Shown one piece after another: positions 43,032-51,811 of a DNA stretch of 64,000 nucleotides. A program made the position numbers and the translations under genes. The stretch's first letter is position 1, and each line of letters begins with the position of its first letter. This DNA comes from JBOICV01 sp050740255 (GTDB lineage Bacteria > Pseudomonadota > Gammaproteobacteria > Nevskiales > JBOICV01): assembly GCA_050740255.1 (NCBI GenBank), contig JBOICV010000171.1, positions 1 to 64,000 on the forward strand, read 5' to 3'. The notes beneath the pieces are model-generated. The model ran no database searches, had not been told where the DNA came from, and worked only from the letters and a program-made list of their open reading frames with translations.

Positions 43032-44342
43032 TTAACGGGCGTGCGCCAGCAAGTCACTCGTTTGCTTGAGCACCTGCAACGCCGATTTCTCTTCCCGGCA
43101 CAGTCGCTCGAACTGCTGTCGCGGTAAAGAAACGGAAAGTATCGTTTCGCCGGCGTCCGTGTGGCGCTCCTGCCGCACCGCGCCGAGCTCAAACAAGCGG
43201 GCGCGTAGCCGCGCCGCGGCAGGCGGCAAGGCCAGCTCGCCCTCAAGCTGGTCGGCAAAAAACACTTCTGCAAGCGTATCCCGCAACAGATCGAGGCCGG
43301 CGCCGGTCTGCGCAGATAAGTAGACCCGACGCACGCGTCCGTCGTCGTCGCGCTCAAGCCGTGGCGCCTGTGCCTCGCATAAATCAAGTTTGTTGAAGAT
43401 CTCGATCTGCGGCACGTCGTCCGCGCCGATTTCCGCCAGCACCGCCCGCACCTGCTCGATCTTCGGACGCCGCTCCGGATCGGACGCATCCACCACATGC
43501 AGCAGCAGGTGCGCGAGCCGCGTTTCTTCCAGCGTCGCGCGAAAAGCCTCGACCAGATCGTGCGGCAGCTCACGCACAAAGCCGACGGTATCGGCCAGTA
43601 CGATTTGTGCACCCGCCGCCAGCTTGAGCCGGCGCAGCGTGGGATCCAGGGTTGCAAACTGGATTGGCGAGGCGAGGGCCTCGGCGCCGGTCAGCGCGTT
43701 GAACAATGTTGACTTGCCCGCGTTGGTATAGCCGACGACCGCGACCAATGGCACCTCGTGTTTGCGGCGCGCGGCCCGGCCTTGGGCGCGCTGCGCGCGT
43801 ACCTGCTCCAGCTTGCGCTGCAGATGTTTGATGCGCTGCGCCAGCAAACGGCGGTCGGTTTCCAACTGAGTTTCACCAGGACCGCGCAGGCCTATGCCGC
43901 CACGCTGGCGCTCCAGGTGCAACCAGCCTCGCACCAGGCGCGTCGCCAGATGCTTGAGCTGGGCCAACTCGACCTGCAACTTGCCTTCGTGCGAGCGCGC
44001 GCGTTGCGCGAAGATATCAAGGATCAGGCCGGTGCGATCCAGCACCCGGCACTGCACCCGCTTTTCCAGGTTGCGCTCCTGGCTGGGCGAGAGCTCATGA
44101 TTGAACACCACCAGATCAACGCCCTGCGCCTGCACCGCGGCCGCCAGTTCCGCGGCCTTGCCGCTGCCGCAGTAAAACTTGGGATCGGGTGCGGCGCGAT
44201 GGCCGCGGAAAACCTGCAACACCTCGCCGCCCGCTGAGCGCGCCAGTTCGACGAATTCAGCGCAAGCGGCAGCGTCGTGTCCGGGACGAAAATCAAGATG
44301 AACCAGGAGCGCGCGGTTGCCCGCGCGCGGGCGCTCAAACAA
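43032..44342 (-). CDS. hflX: ribosome-rescue GTPase HflX
   Basis: HflX splits stalled ribosomes under stress. The 436 residues have the N-terminal subdomain with VVFNHELSPSQERNLE, the linker RGGIGLRGPGETQLETDRR, and the G domain with VVGYTNAGKSTLFN (G1), DTVGFVRELPHDLVEAF (G3) and NKLD (G4). The start is a TTG 11 bp after the hfq stop, giving MFERPRAGNRALLV. The ribosome binding site is weak (AGGA, 10 nt away). Confidence 0.95.
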   Translation of the reverse strand: MFERPRAGNRALLVHLDFRPGHDAAACAEFVELARSAGGEVLQVFRGHRAAPDPKFYCGSGKAAELAAAVQAQGVDLVVFNHELSPSQERNLEKRVQCRVLDRTGLILDIFAQRARSHEGKLQVELAQLKHLATRLVRGWLHLERQRGGIGLRGPGETQLETDRRLLAQRIKHLQRKLEQVRAQRAQGRAARRKHEVPLVAVVGYTNAGKSTLFNALTGAEALASPIQFATLDPTLRRLKLAAGAQIVLADTVGFVRELPHDLVEAFRATLEETRLAHLLLHVVDASDPERRPKIEQVRAVLAEIGADDVPQIEIFNKLDLCEAQAPRLERDDDGRVRRVYLSAQTGAGLDLLRDTLAEVFFADQLEGELALPPAAARLRARLFELGAVRQERHTDAGETILSVSLPRQQFERLCREEKSALQVLKQTSDLLAHAR

Positions 44343-44353
44343 CCGTGGACATC

Positions 44354-44611
44354 CTAGGCAGCTTCGCTCTCGGCCGCCGCTTCCGCCGTATCGCCAGCGG
44401 CGAGCGACACGTTGCGCGCCGGCACGATGGTCGAGATGGCGTGTTTGTAAACCATCTGACTCACGGTGTTTTTGAGCAGGACCACGAATTGATCGAAGGA
44501 CTCAATCTGTCCTTGCAGCTTGATGCCGTTGACCAGATATATGGATACGGGAATATGGTCGCGGCGCAGGGCGTTCAGAAACGGCTCTTGTAGGGTCTGG
44601 CCTTTAGACAT
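44354..44611 (-). CDS. hfq: RNA chaperone Hfq
   Basis: Hfq pairs small RNAs with mRNAs. The 85 residues show QEPFLNALRRDHIPVSIYLV (Sm1), FDQFVVLLK, and VYKHAISTIVP (Sm2) with the invariant YKHA. The C-terminal tail is short (about 15 residues, Ala/Glu rich), unlike the long E. coli tail. The ATG follows AGGAG by 7 nt. A 92-bp gap from miaA may hold its promoter. Confidence 0.98.
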   Translation of the reverse strand: MSKGQTLQEPFLNALRRDHIPVSIYLVNGIKLQGQIESFDQFVVLLKNTVSQMVYKHAISTIVPARNVSLAAGDTAEAAAESEAA

Positions 44612-44703
44612 GGTGATACTCCTAATTGGGGCCTGTGATCAGGCATTTGTTGTACGGGCGTTTTGCTATGACCGCACCCGGGCTGGGAAGTTTAACATCA
44701 CCT

Positions 44704-45657
44704 TCAGGGGAGCATCCCCCCATCACGCAGGACCGTCAGCGCTTTTTGCGCGAGACCATCGCCGCTGCTGTCGAGCCAGATCGCTGCTGTCTCGCGTCTT
44801 AGCCAGGTCAACTGACGTTTGGCGAATTGCTGGGTGGCGGTCAGGCAACGGCGCTGGGCTTCGTCCCAGTCGTAAAAGCCGTCGAGATGCAGCCAGAGCT
44901 GGCGATAGCCGACCGCGCGCAGCGCCGGCAGGTCGAGATGCAAATCGCCACGGGCCCGCAGGCCGCGCACCTCATCCAGAAAACCCTGCGCCAGCATCAT
45001 CTGCAAGCGCCCGGTAATACGCTGCCGCAGCACCTCGCGCGCGCCCGGCATCACTATCAGTTTCAGAATTCGCCAGGGCGGCGGCGCGCTGCGCTCTTGC
45101 TGATGCCAAACCGATGGGCCGTGGCCGGTCAGCTCCAGAATTTCCAGCGCGCGCTGGATACGCTGACTGTCATTGGGATGCAGGCGCTGCGCCGTTTGCG
45201 GATCGGCGGCTGCCAGCCGCGCGTGTAGCGCAGCCCAACCCAGCCGATCCGCCTCGGCGCTGAGCCGTGCCCGCAACAGCGGATCGGCTGACGGCAGCGC
45301 GCTCAACGGCTCGGCGAGCGCGCGGAAATAAAGCAGGGTCCCGCCCACCAGCAGCGGTACCCGGCCGCGCCCGTGGCCGGCTGCGATTTCACGTCCCGCA
45401 TCCGCCGCAAAGCGCGCCGCGGAGTAACTCTCCGTCGGCTCGCAGATATCTATCAGCTTATGTGGATAACGCTGCAGAATCACGGGCGCGGGTTTCGCGG
45501 TACCGATGTCCATGCCGCGATAAACTTGCGCAGAATCCACACTGATCAAATCAACTGGCAGGCGTTCAGCCAGCTCGAGCGCCAGCCGGGTCTTGCCTGA
45601 GGCTGTCGGCCCCATCAGAAAAATCACCGGTAACGCCGATCCGGAGACGGGGGTCAT
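44704..45657 (-). CDS. miaA: tRNA dimethylallyltransferase
   Basis: The product prenylates A37 of tRNAs that read UNN codons. The 317 residues show the P-loop GPTASGKT (16-23), DSAQVYRGMDIGTAKP, ALRAVGYRQLWLHLDG and a C-terminal TQQFAKRQLTWLR. Its ATG overlaps the stop of the upstream M48 protease gene by 4 bp (ATGA). The usual upstream neighbour is mutL. Confidence 0.97.
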   Translation of the reverse strand: MTPVSGSALPVIFLMGPTASGKTRLALELAERLPVDLISVDSAQVYRGMDIGTAKPAPVILQRYPHKLIDICEPTESYSAARFAADAGREIAAGHGRGRVPLLVGGTLLYFRALAEPLSALPSADPLLRARLSAEADRLGWAALHARLAAADPQTAQRLHPNDSQRIQRALEILELTGHGPSVWHQQERSAPPPWRILKLIVMPGAREVLRQRITGRLQMMLAQGFLDEVRGLRARGDLHLDLPALRAVGYRQLWLHLDGFYDWDEAQRRCLTATQQFAKRQLTWLRRETAAIWLDSSGDGLAQKALTVLRDGGMLP

Positions 45658-46670
45658 TCCGTGGTGCGGCCAGAAGCCGCGCGCAAAGCTTGAATCCGCT
45701 CACGCGAGGCGGGATGTGACGCCAGATAGTCCAGCCAGGACGAGTCCCCTCTCTCGGCAAGAGCGCGCGACAGCCGTTCCAGCAGCTCGGCCAAGCGTGC
45801 CGGCTGCAAGCTGTTGCGCTGCAGCCACGTGACTGCATACGCGTCTGCCTCCTGCTCCAGGCCGCGCGAATAGCGCGCCTGCAGCAGCACCGTCGGAGCG
45901 GCTGCCACAAGTGAGTTCATATCGCCAAACCACCAGGCAAAAAATGCGCCCGCCAGCGTGCTCTGCACCAGCAGCTTTAGTCCATGCCGATGGTAGACAT
46001 GCCCGAGTTCGTGTCCCAGCACTGCGTAGATCTGTTCGTCGTGGTCCGCGAGCTGTACCAGCTCATCCAGCAGGACGATGGTGCCATCGGGCAGGGCGAA
46101 GGCGTTGGGTCCCATTTCCGGGCTGGAGCGAAACAGAATCCGCGCCGAAATCCTGCGGTCGTGTGGGAATTTGAACCCGGCGAAACCTCGTTTCAACTGT
46201 TCGATCCGAGCGGGCGCCAGTTTGCTCGGTTTGAGCAACTCCCCATCGAATAGCCGCAAGCTTTGCTCGGAAAGCGTTTTCACGACGAGCGGCGGCAGCT
46301 GCTCGGCGACGCGCGCGGCGGTCCACGGCAGGCCCCAAAAATAGCCGGCGAATACGGTGCCTGCAGCCAAGGCCAGGCAAAACAGCGCAACGCCCCAGCT
46401 ACGCTGCCAGCGGTCTACCAGGCCGTCGCGATGACCGAGCCGGCGCAGCAAGCGACCGAGCACAGCGAGGTCGGACACCTCGCAGTAAGCACCGTCAGCG
46501 AAGCCGATGCGGCGCGGGGCCGAACCCAGGCGCTCCGACACTTTGAGTTCGGCCAAGCTGGCGGCGCGGACGATCCCCTGCCCTTGCACCAGCAGGCGGC
46601 GGCCGTCTGTAGCGAGCTCTACCCTGTGGCGCTTGGCGCTCCGGCCATCATAGTAGTACGCGATCAGCAT
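45654..46670 (-). CDS. M48 family membrane metalloprotease
   Basis: The 338-residue protein has an N-terminal cytoplasmic stretch (1-90), a membrane span (about 92-113), and a peptidase M48 domain with the zinc motif H220-E221-L-G-H224 and a downstream E272-x3-D276 third-ligand motif, plus a possible second hydrophobic segment near 235-260. It resembles HtpX/YcaL/BepA-type proteases. Its ATG at 46670 shares one base with the stop of the DUF898 gene (TGATG). A TTG one codon upstream is less likely. It is also coupled to miaA at its 3' end. Its substrate is unknown. Confidence 0.85.
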   Translation of the reverse strand: MLIAYYYDGRSAKRHRVELATDGRRLLVQGQGIVRAASLAELKVSERLGSAPRRIGFADGAYCEVSDLAVLGRLLRRLGHRDGLVDRWQRSWGVALFCLALAAGTVFAGYFWGLPWTAARVAEQLPPLVVKTLSEQSLRLFDGELLKPSKLAPARIEQLKRGFAGFKFPHDRRISARILFRSSPEMGPNAFALPDGTIVLLDELVQLADHDEQIYAVLGHELGHVYHRHGLKLLVQSTLAGAFFAWWFGDMNSLVAAAPTVLLQARYSRGLEQEADAYAVTWLQRNSLQPARLAELLERLSRALAERGDSSWLDYLASHPASRERIQALRAASGRTTE

Positions 46671-47998
46671 CAAAGCCCGATATCAATATCAAACATTTCC
46701 GCGGTTTCCTCGCCCATCGCTCCCAGCGCCTGCACTTGCGACGCGACGAAGTCGTCAAGGCTGCCGGCCGGCAGCAGCGCCAGGCTCTCAACCCGGTAGC
46801 GCGCGATGCGTACCGCCGCCCAAGGCATGAACAGGCCCAGCGTCAGCACCACCAAGATGAAGTTGGTCAACTGGATTTGAAATAGCGGCCAGACCATCAC
46901 GGCGCTGTCGAAACGATGTTCGCCCAGGGTCGTATGATTCCAAACCAGATTCTGCATGCGCGCCTGCCATAGCGGCGTGACCAGCAGCACACCTAGCAGA
47001 TAGACCACCGCGGCCAGAATAAAACTGCCCATGAAGGCGGCCGGATCGGGCGGCTTGCCGCCCTGCTCGGCTGCCTTGACCATCTCTGATATGCCATCCA
47101 CGAACAGCCAGCCGGAAACCGCCAGCACGGCGATGAACAGCCCGGCCACCAGCAGATAGGCCTGATAGAACTGGCCCGCCGTGGCGCTGAAGGCGAATGG
47201 CGTCTGGCCGAAGAAGCTATTGCCGTGTTGATACTGCTTGAGACGCTGGTGAAACCAGGGTGTCGCCGCATAAAGCGTGAAGAACATGACCAAGGGCCGC
47301 AGCAGAAAAGTCATATAGGCCTCGCGCGTATCGCCCGCGAAACGAAAGCGCAGACCGCGGTAGCTGCTATGCCGCAAGCGGAAACGAAAGGAATTGCGCA
47401 GCAGCCACGGCAAGGTTAGCGCGAGCAGCGCCAGCGTCGCGAAACCGATCGTCGGCGAAGTCTCAAAGGAAAAGTTGTAGGCCAGCAACAAACCCAGAGC
47501 GATGAAGCGGCCTTTGAGAATGGCGATAGGATCACCGTCATAGTCGAAACTCGCGCCGGCAAGCTGCGTATGCCGATAGAAGTACTGCAGGCGACGCACC
47601 TTGGCCCAGGCGGAATAAATGCCCAGCGTGAACAAGGTCAGCGCCAGATTGACGATCCAGATACGGAAATACTCGCCGCCGCTGCCGGTAAAGTTCAGCG
47701 GCTCTGATTCCGGAAGGTCTGCCGGCAGGGCCGCGGCGCGGACCGGGGTCGTCGCCCGTGGCGGAGCAACAGCCACGCGCGGAGTTGCGGCTATGGGGCG
47801 AGCAGCGGGTCCTGCAGTACGTATCAGACCGGCCGATTGCAAGTATTCCCGCCAGCGCCCCTGACGGGCGGGGTCGCGTAAAAACGCCAGCATGAAACGC
47901 TGGGCGCCTTCCCGGCCCACGCCAGGCGGTACCTTGATCTCGAATAGTTTGAAGAATTCACGCTGCTCCGACGTGAAGTCGCTGCTGCCCGCGGTCAT
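46670..47998 (-). CDS. DUF898 (YjgN-like) multispan membrane protein
   Basis: The 442-residue protein has an N-terminal soluble part (1-105) with FKLFEIKVPPGVGREGAQRF, then at least six hydrophobic segments. FRIWIVNLALTLFTLGIYSA, WAKVRRLQYFYRHT and LGLFMPWAAVRIARYRVE are the hallmarks of DUF898/YjgN proteins. Function is unknown. It is translationally coupled to the M48 protease that follows. DUF898 and M48 genes are commonly adjacent, so they likely work together. The pair lies between mutL and miaA, where E. coli has none. Confidence 0.82.
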   Translation of the reverse strand: MTAGSSDFTSEQREFFKLFEIKVPPGVGREGAQRFMLAFLRDPARQGRWREYLQSAGLIRTAGPAARPIAATPRVAVAPPRATTPVRAAALPADLPESEPLNFTGSGGEYFRIWIVNLALTLFTLGIYSAWAKVRRLQYFYRHTQLAGASFDYDGDPIAILKGRFIALGLLLAYNFSFETSPTIGFATLALLALTLPWLLRNSFRFRLRHSSYRGLRFRFAGDTREAYMTFLLRPLVMFFTLYAATPWFHQRLKQYQHGNSFFGQTPFAFSATAGQFYQAYLLVAGLFIAVLAVSGWLFVDGISEMVKAAEQGGKPPDPAAFMGSFILAAVVYLLGVLLVTPLWQARMQNLVWNHTTLGEHRFDSAVMVWPLFQIQLTNFILVVLTLGLFMPWAAVRIARYRVESLALLPAGSLDDFVASQVQALGAMGEETAEMFDIDIGL

Positions 47999-48029
47999 TG
48001 GCGCTGCGCTCGCATTCTGCTTTTCCTCC

Positions 48030-49811
48030 TTACTGACCCCGCATAAACAAACGGTCCAGCTCCGCCACGGTGACTTGCACCCAGGTCGGCCGACCGTGAT
48101 TACACATCCCGGCGCGCTCGGTATGCTCCATGTCGCGCAGCAACTGGTTCATCTCGGTGAGCGTCAGGCGCCGGCCCGCCTTGATCGCGGCGCGGCAGGC
48201 GATGGTGCCGAGCAGCTCATTTACGCGCTCCGCCAGCCGCTCGCCGCCGTCCTGCGCAGCGAGGTCAGCGAGCAAATCGCGCAGCAAGGCTTCGGCGTCA
48301 ACCCGGCCCAATGCGGCCGGTATACCCCGCAGCAGCACACTGCGCGTTCCGCTGCGGGCGATATCCAAACCCGTTGCTGCCAGCGTCTCGGCCTGTCGCT
48401 CGGCCAGCTCCGCCTCGGCTTCGCTCACATTGAGCGTGAGTGGCAACAGTAACGGCTGAGACGGCACCGGACCTGCGGCCTGTTGCTGCTTGAGGCGCTC
48501 GTACAACACGCGCTCGTGACCGGCATGCATATCCACCAGCACCAGGCCGGCGGCGTTCTGCGCCAGGATGTAGATATCACGCAATTGCGCGAGCGCAAAA
48601 CCGAGCGGCGGCAGCTCGGCCGGCTCGGCCTCACCGACAATCGCGTGTGGCGGCGCTGAGAATAAGGCCGCTGGTTCGGCGAGCGCCAGCCGCAGGCCGG
48701 TTTGCGCGGGCGCCGCGTAAGCCCGTCCTGGATGCGTCGCCACCTGCGCCGCAACGTCAGCGGCCAGACTCACATGATGCGCCGCGCCCGCTTCACCGGC
48801 GGCGCTGGCGAGCGCGCGCTGCACTGCATGGAATAGAAAGTCATACACGAGGCGGGACTCGCGAAAGCGCAGCTCCAGCTTGGTGGGATGCACATTCACG
48901 TCCACCTGCGCCGGGTCGAGCTCCAGATACAACACGTAGGCCGGGAAGCGGCTGTAGTGCAGTACATCATGATAGGCACGCTTCACTGCCGACTGCAGCA
49001 GGCGGTCGCGCACCATGCGGCCGTTGACATAAAAGAACTGAAGATCCGACTGCGAGCGCGAGAACGCCGGTTGCGCCACCCACCCGGACAGCCGCAGACC
49101 AGCGGCCGCGTGCTCAAGCTGCAGCGCATGCTGCAGGAACTCATCGCCGCAGAGTTCGGCCAGGCGCCGTTCGCGCCCATTCTGGTCGGCGGCCCGCGCC
49201 AGGTGCAGCGTCTGGCGGCCGTTATGCCGCAAAGTGAAGGCTACATCGAAGCGCGCCAGCGCAATGCGCACCAGCAATTGCTGCGCGTGCCGGTATTCAG
49301 TGGCCTCGCTTTTGAGAAACTTGCGCCGCGCCGGAATCGCCTGGAACAACTCCCGCACCTCGACTGTTGCCCCCGGCGCATGCGCCGCCGGCCGCGGCTG
49401 TGCCAGCACATCGCCACCGTCGCCGCTGACTTGAAAAGCTTGCGCCGCGTCGCGGGCGCGCGACGTCAATATCAGTTGCGCGACCGCGGCGATGCTCGGC
49501 AGGGCCTCACCACGAAAGCCCAGGGTCGCGACTCGCTCCAAATCGTCGAGGCTCGTGATCTTGCTGGTGGCGTGACGTGTCAAGGCGAGCGGCAGCTCAG
49601 CAACGTCAATGCCGCTGCCGTCGTCGCGCACGCGGATCAGCCGCAAGCCACCCTGCTCCAGCTCGACTTCAACCTGTGTGGCGCCGGCGTCTAGACTATT
49701 CTCGACCAATTCTTTGACTACGGAGGCGGGTCGTTCAACCACTTCACCGGCCGCGATCTGGCTGATCAGTTGCGCTGGCAACTGCTGAATACGGCGCGGA
49801 GCGGCGATCAT
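48030..49811 (-). CDS. mutL: DNA mismatch repair protein MutL
   Basis: MutL couples MutS mismatch recognition to strand removal. The 593 residues have a GHKL ATPase (1-330) with VVKELVENSLDAGAT, RDDGSGI, RHATSKI, GFRGEALPSIAAV and LFQAIPARRKFLKS, and a C-terminal dimerisation domain (about 410-593) with DMHAGHERVLYERLK and ACRAAIKAGRRL. It lacks the DQHA(X)2E(X)4E nuclease form, since the position reads DMHAGHE, as in MutH-using gammaproteobacteria. The ATG at 49811 gives the family N-terminus. Confidence 0.95.
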   Translation of the reverse strand: MIAAPRRIQQLPAQLISQIAAGEVVERPASVVKELVENSLDAGATQVEVELEQGGLRLIRVRDDGSGIDVAELPLALTRHATSKITSLDDLERVATLGFRGEALPSIAAVAQLILTSRARDAAQAFQVSGDGGDVLAQPRPAAHAPGATVEVRELFQAIPARRKFLKSEATEYRHAQQLLVRIALARFDVAFTLRHNGRQTLHLARAADQNGRERRLAELCGDEFLQHALQLEHAAAGLRLSGWVAQPAFSRSQSDLQFFYVNGRMVRDRLLQSAVKRAYHDVLHYSRFPAYVLYLELDPAQVDVNVHPTKLELRFRESRLVYDFLFHAVQRALASAAGEAGAAHHVSLAADVAAQVATHPGRAYAAPAQTGLRLALAEPAALFSAPPHAIVGEAEPAELPPLGFALAQLRDIYILAQNAAGLVLVDMHAGHERVLYERLKQQQAAGPVPSQPLLLPLTLNVSEAEAELAERQAETLAATGLDIARSGTRSVLLRGIPAALGRVDAEALLRDLLADLAAQDGGERLAERVNELLGTIACRAAIKAGRRLTLTEMNQLLRDMEHTERAGMCNHGRPTWVQVTVAELDRLFMRGQ

Positions 49812-49892
49812 GGCGGCCACTTTATGCGAGCGGCGCCCCAAATATAAAGGGGGCAAAAGTGGGCGAAACGAATTGACGCGCGGGACGCGCGA

Positions 49893-51194
49893 TTACTGAT
49901 TGGCTGCGACCGTGTCCGCGGGACGATAGGTCGCGAAGTAACCCTTCACCCCGCCGTGAATCGCCTGAGCCAGTTTCTGCTGATAATCGCTGCTGCCCAG
50001 TTTTTTCTCTTCCGCGCGGTTGGATATGAACGCCGTCTCCACCAGCAGCGAGGGGATGTCGGGTGACTTCAAGACCATGAAGCCGGCCTGCTGCACGGAA
50101 CGCCTGTGCAGGCTGCCGACGTTGCCCAGGCCGCGCAGCACCCGCGCACCCAGATCGAAACTGGCCTCAAGCGCCGCGCTTTGTGACAAATCCAGCATAA
50201 ATGAAGCCAAACCGTCGTCCTTATCGCGGATACGCACACCGCCGATCAGATCAGAGGCGTTTTCCTTCTCCGCCAGCCAGCGGGCATGCTCGCTGGAAGC
50301 GCCGCGCTGGGACAGCACGTATACGGTAGCGCCGGTCGCGGAGCGGTTGTAATTAGCATCTGCATGCACCGAAAGAAACAGGTCGGCTTGGTTCTTGCGC
50401 GCCTTGATCATGCGCTGCCGCAGGCCGATGTAGTAATCGCCGTCGCGCACCAGCACCGCCTTCATGCCCGGCTCGGCGTTGATCAGCTTGGCGAGGCGCC
50501 GCGAGATGGCCAGTGCCACGTCTTTTTCGCGCGTACCCCCGGGGCCGCGGGCGCCGAGATCCTCGCCGCCGTGGCCGGCATCAATCGCCACCACGCTGGT
50601 CTTGGTCATGAATTTGACCTTGCTGCTTTCCTTGGCCGTGGGCTCCAGTTCAAAGGGCAGCGGCGCCGGCTCCGCACGGGCGATCGGCGACGGCGCCTGA
50701 GGCGCGGCCGGAAGCATCGTCGGTTTGGCGGGCTGGGCCGTGATCTGACGTGGCGCCGCCGGCGTTACATTCCTGCTGGGCAGCGCCTTCGGCTCAACTT
50801 CAGGTACGTCCAGATCCACGACCAGACGGTAGCCGTATTCGGTATTGGGTTGCAGCAGGAAAACGTTCGGATGGGCAGAATGGACGAGATCGATGACCAC
50901 CCTCAAATCGCGGCCATTCTGCACGCCGGTGCGGACCCGCTCGATAACGCCCTTGCCCGGCAGATTCGCATGACTGCCGCCGAAGCGCGAACTATTGGAT
51001 AGATCAACGACGACGCGATCTGGGTTCTGCAGCACGCGCAGGGAGTGACGTACGGGACCGGTCAGATCGAGCACGACGCGGGTGTGATCCGGACCGGCCC
51101 ACACGCGGATGTCCTGCACCTGCGCCGCCTGCGCCGCTCCAGCGAGCAGCGGAATGAGCACGAAACCCCAATTGAGAAGCGCGCGTAAGCGCAT
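49893..51194 (-). CDS. amiC: N-acetylmuramoyl-L-alanine amidase, AmiB/AmiC type
   Basis: The periplasmic amidase cuts stem peptides from septal peptidoglycan. The 433 residues have a signal peptide (1-23), an AMIN domain (about 25-125) that localises it to the septum, a Pro-rich linker, and an Amidase_3 domain (about 198-425) with AIDAGHGGEDLGARGPGG, the SVHAD motif and VETAFISNRAEEKKL carrying zinc and catalytic residues. It has no LysM domain, closer to AmiC, though its position before mutL is that of E. coli amiB. Confidence 0.93.
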   Translation of the reverse strand: MRLRALLNWGFVLIPLLAGAAQAAQVQDIRVWAGPDHTRVVLDLTGPVRHSLRVLQNPDRVVVDLSNSSRFGGSHANLPGKGVIERVRTGVQNGRDLRVVIDLVHSAHPNVFLLQPNTEYGYRLVVDLDVPEVEPKALPSRNVTPAAPRQITAQPAKPTMLPAAPQAPSPIARAEPAPLPFELEPTAKESSKVKFMTKTSVVAIDAGHGGEDLGARGPGGTREKDVALAISRRLAKLINAEPGMKAVLVRDGDYYIGLRQRMIKARKNQADLFLSVHADANYNRSATGATVYVLSQRGASSEHARWLAEKENASDLIGGVRIRDKDDGLASFMLDLSQSAALEASFDLGARVLRGLGNVGSLHRRSVQQAGFMVLKSPDIPSLLVETAFISNRAEEKKLGSSDYQQKLAQAIHGGVKGYFATYRPADTVAANQ

Positions 51195-51340
51195 TCCCTA
51201 CCCCCCGGGGCGGAGTGCCCCCTTGATCATTCTAGCCAATCAGAATTTTTTTTCAAGATTCTTGATTAGAAACAGCATGCAAGGGCCGGTTATTCAGGCG
51301 GTATGGCAAAAGATGGGGATATGTCTTGTCCCGATTGTTG

Positions 51341-51808
51341 CTAAGACAGGCCCGATTTCGCCAGCCACGCATCGGCGCGCTGACTTTGAGCGTCCAGTTC
51401 CAGCGCTCGCCCTGCGCCGGCGTAATGAAACCGGGCAGCAAGATCGACCGGCGGTAACGCGGCCCCGCCCCGCTCCGGCCACTCGATCAGCAACAAATCA
51501 GTCGCTGGCTCCAAATCGCCAATCCCGAGATTATTGAGTTCGCCCACGTGGGCCAGGCGGTACAAGTCAAGGTGATAGACGGTGCGGCCATCCATCTCAT
51601 AGGGTTCGAGCAAGGTATAGGTTGGACTTTTGACCCTGCCGTGAAAGCCCAAGCCGCCGAGAAGCCCGCGTACAAAGGTTGTTTTACCCGCGCCCAGTTC
51701 ACCCTGCAGGGTGATAACGCCGCCGCCCTGCCCCAATCCTCTTGCGAGCATACGACCGGCGCGCAGCATCGCCTGCTCGTCCGCGAGCGCGAGGACCAGA
51801 GGCGTCAT
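51341..51808 (-). CDS. tsaE: tRNA threonylcarbamoyladenosine biosynthesis ATPase
   Basis: TsaE helps TsaB/TsaD to add threonylcarbamoyl to A37 of ANN-decoding tRNAs. The 155 residues show the Walker A LQGELGAGKTTFVRGLL, SPTYTLLEPYE, YHLDLYRL and LLLIEWPERG. It follows nnr at 3 bp. A 146-bp gap without genes separates it from amiC. That gap holds A-rich and G-rich short dyads but no clear promoter. Confidence 0.95.
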   Translation of the reverse strand: MTPLVLALADEQAMLRAGRMLARGLGQGGGVITLQGELGAGKTTFVRGLLGGLGFHGRVKSPTYTLLEPYEMDGRTVYHLDLYRLAHVGELNNLGIGDLEPATDLLLIEWPERGGAALPPVDLAARFHYAGAGRALELDAQSQRADAWLAKSGLS

Positions 51809-51811
51809 TTT

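Noticed and set aside
49812..49856. Upstream extension of mutL
   Set aside because: The extra 15 residues are not in the family and the ATG at 49811 gives the normal MutL N-terminus. The same reasoning applies to upstream extensions of pal, nnr, panB, folK, accD, ruvA and queE.
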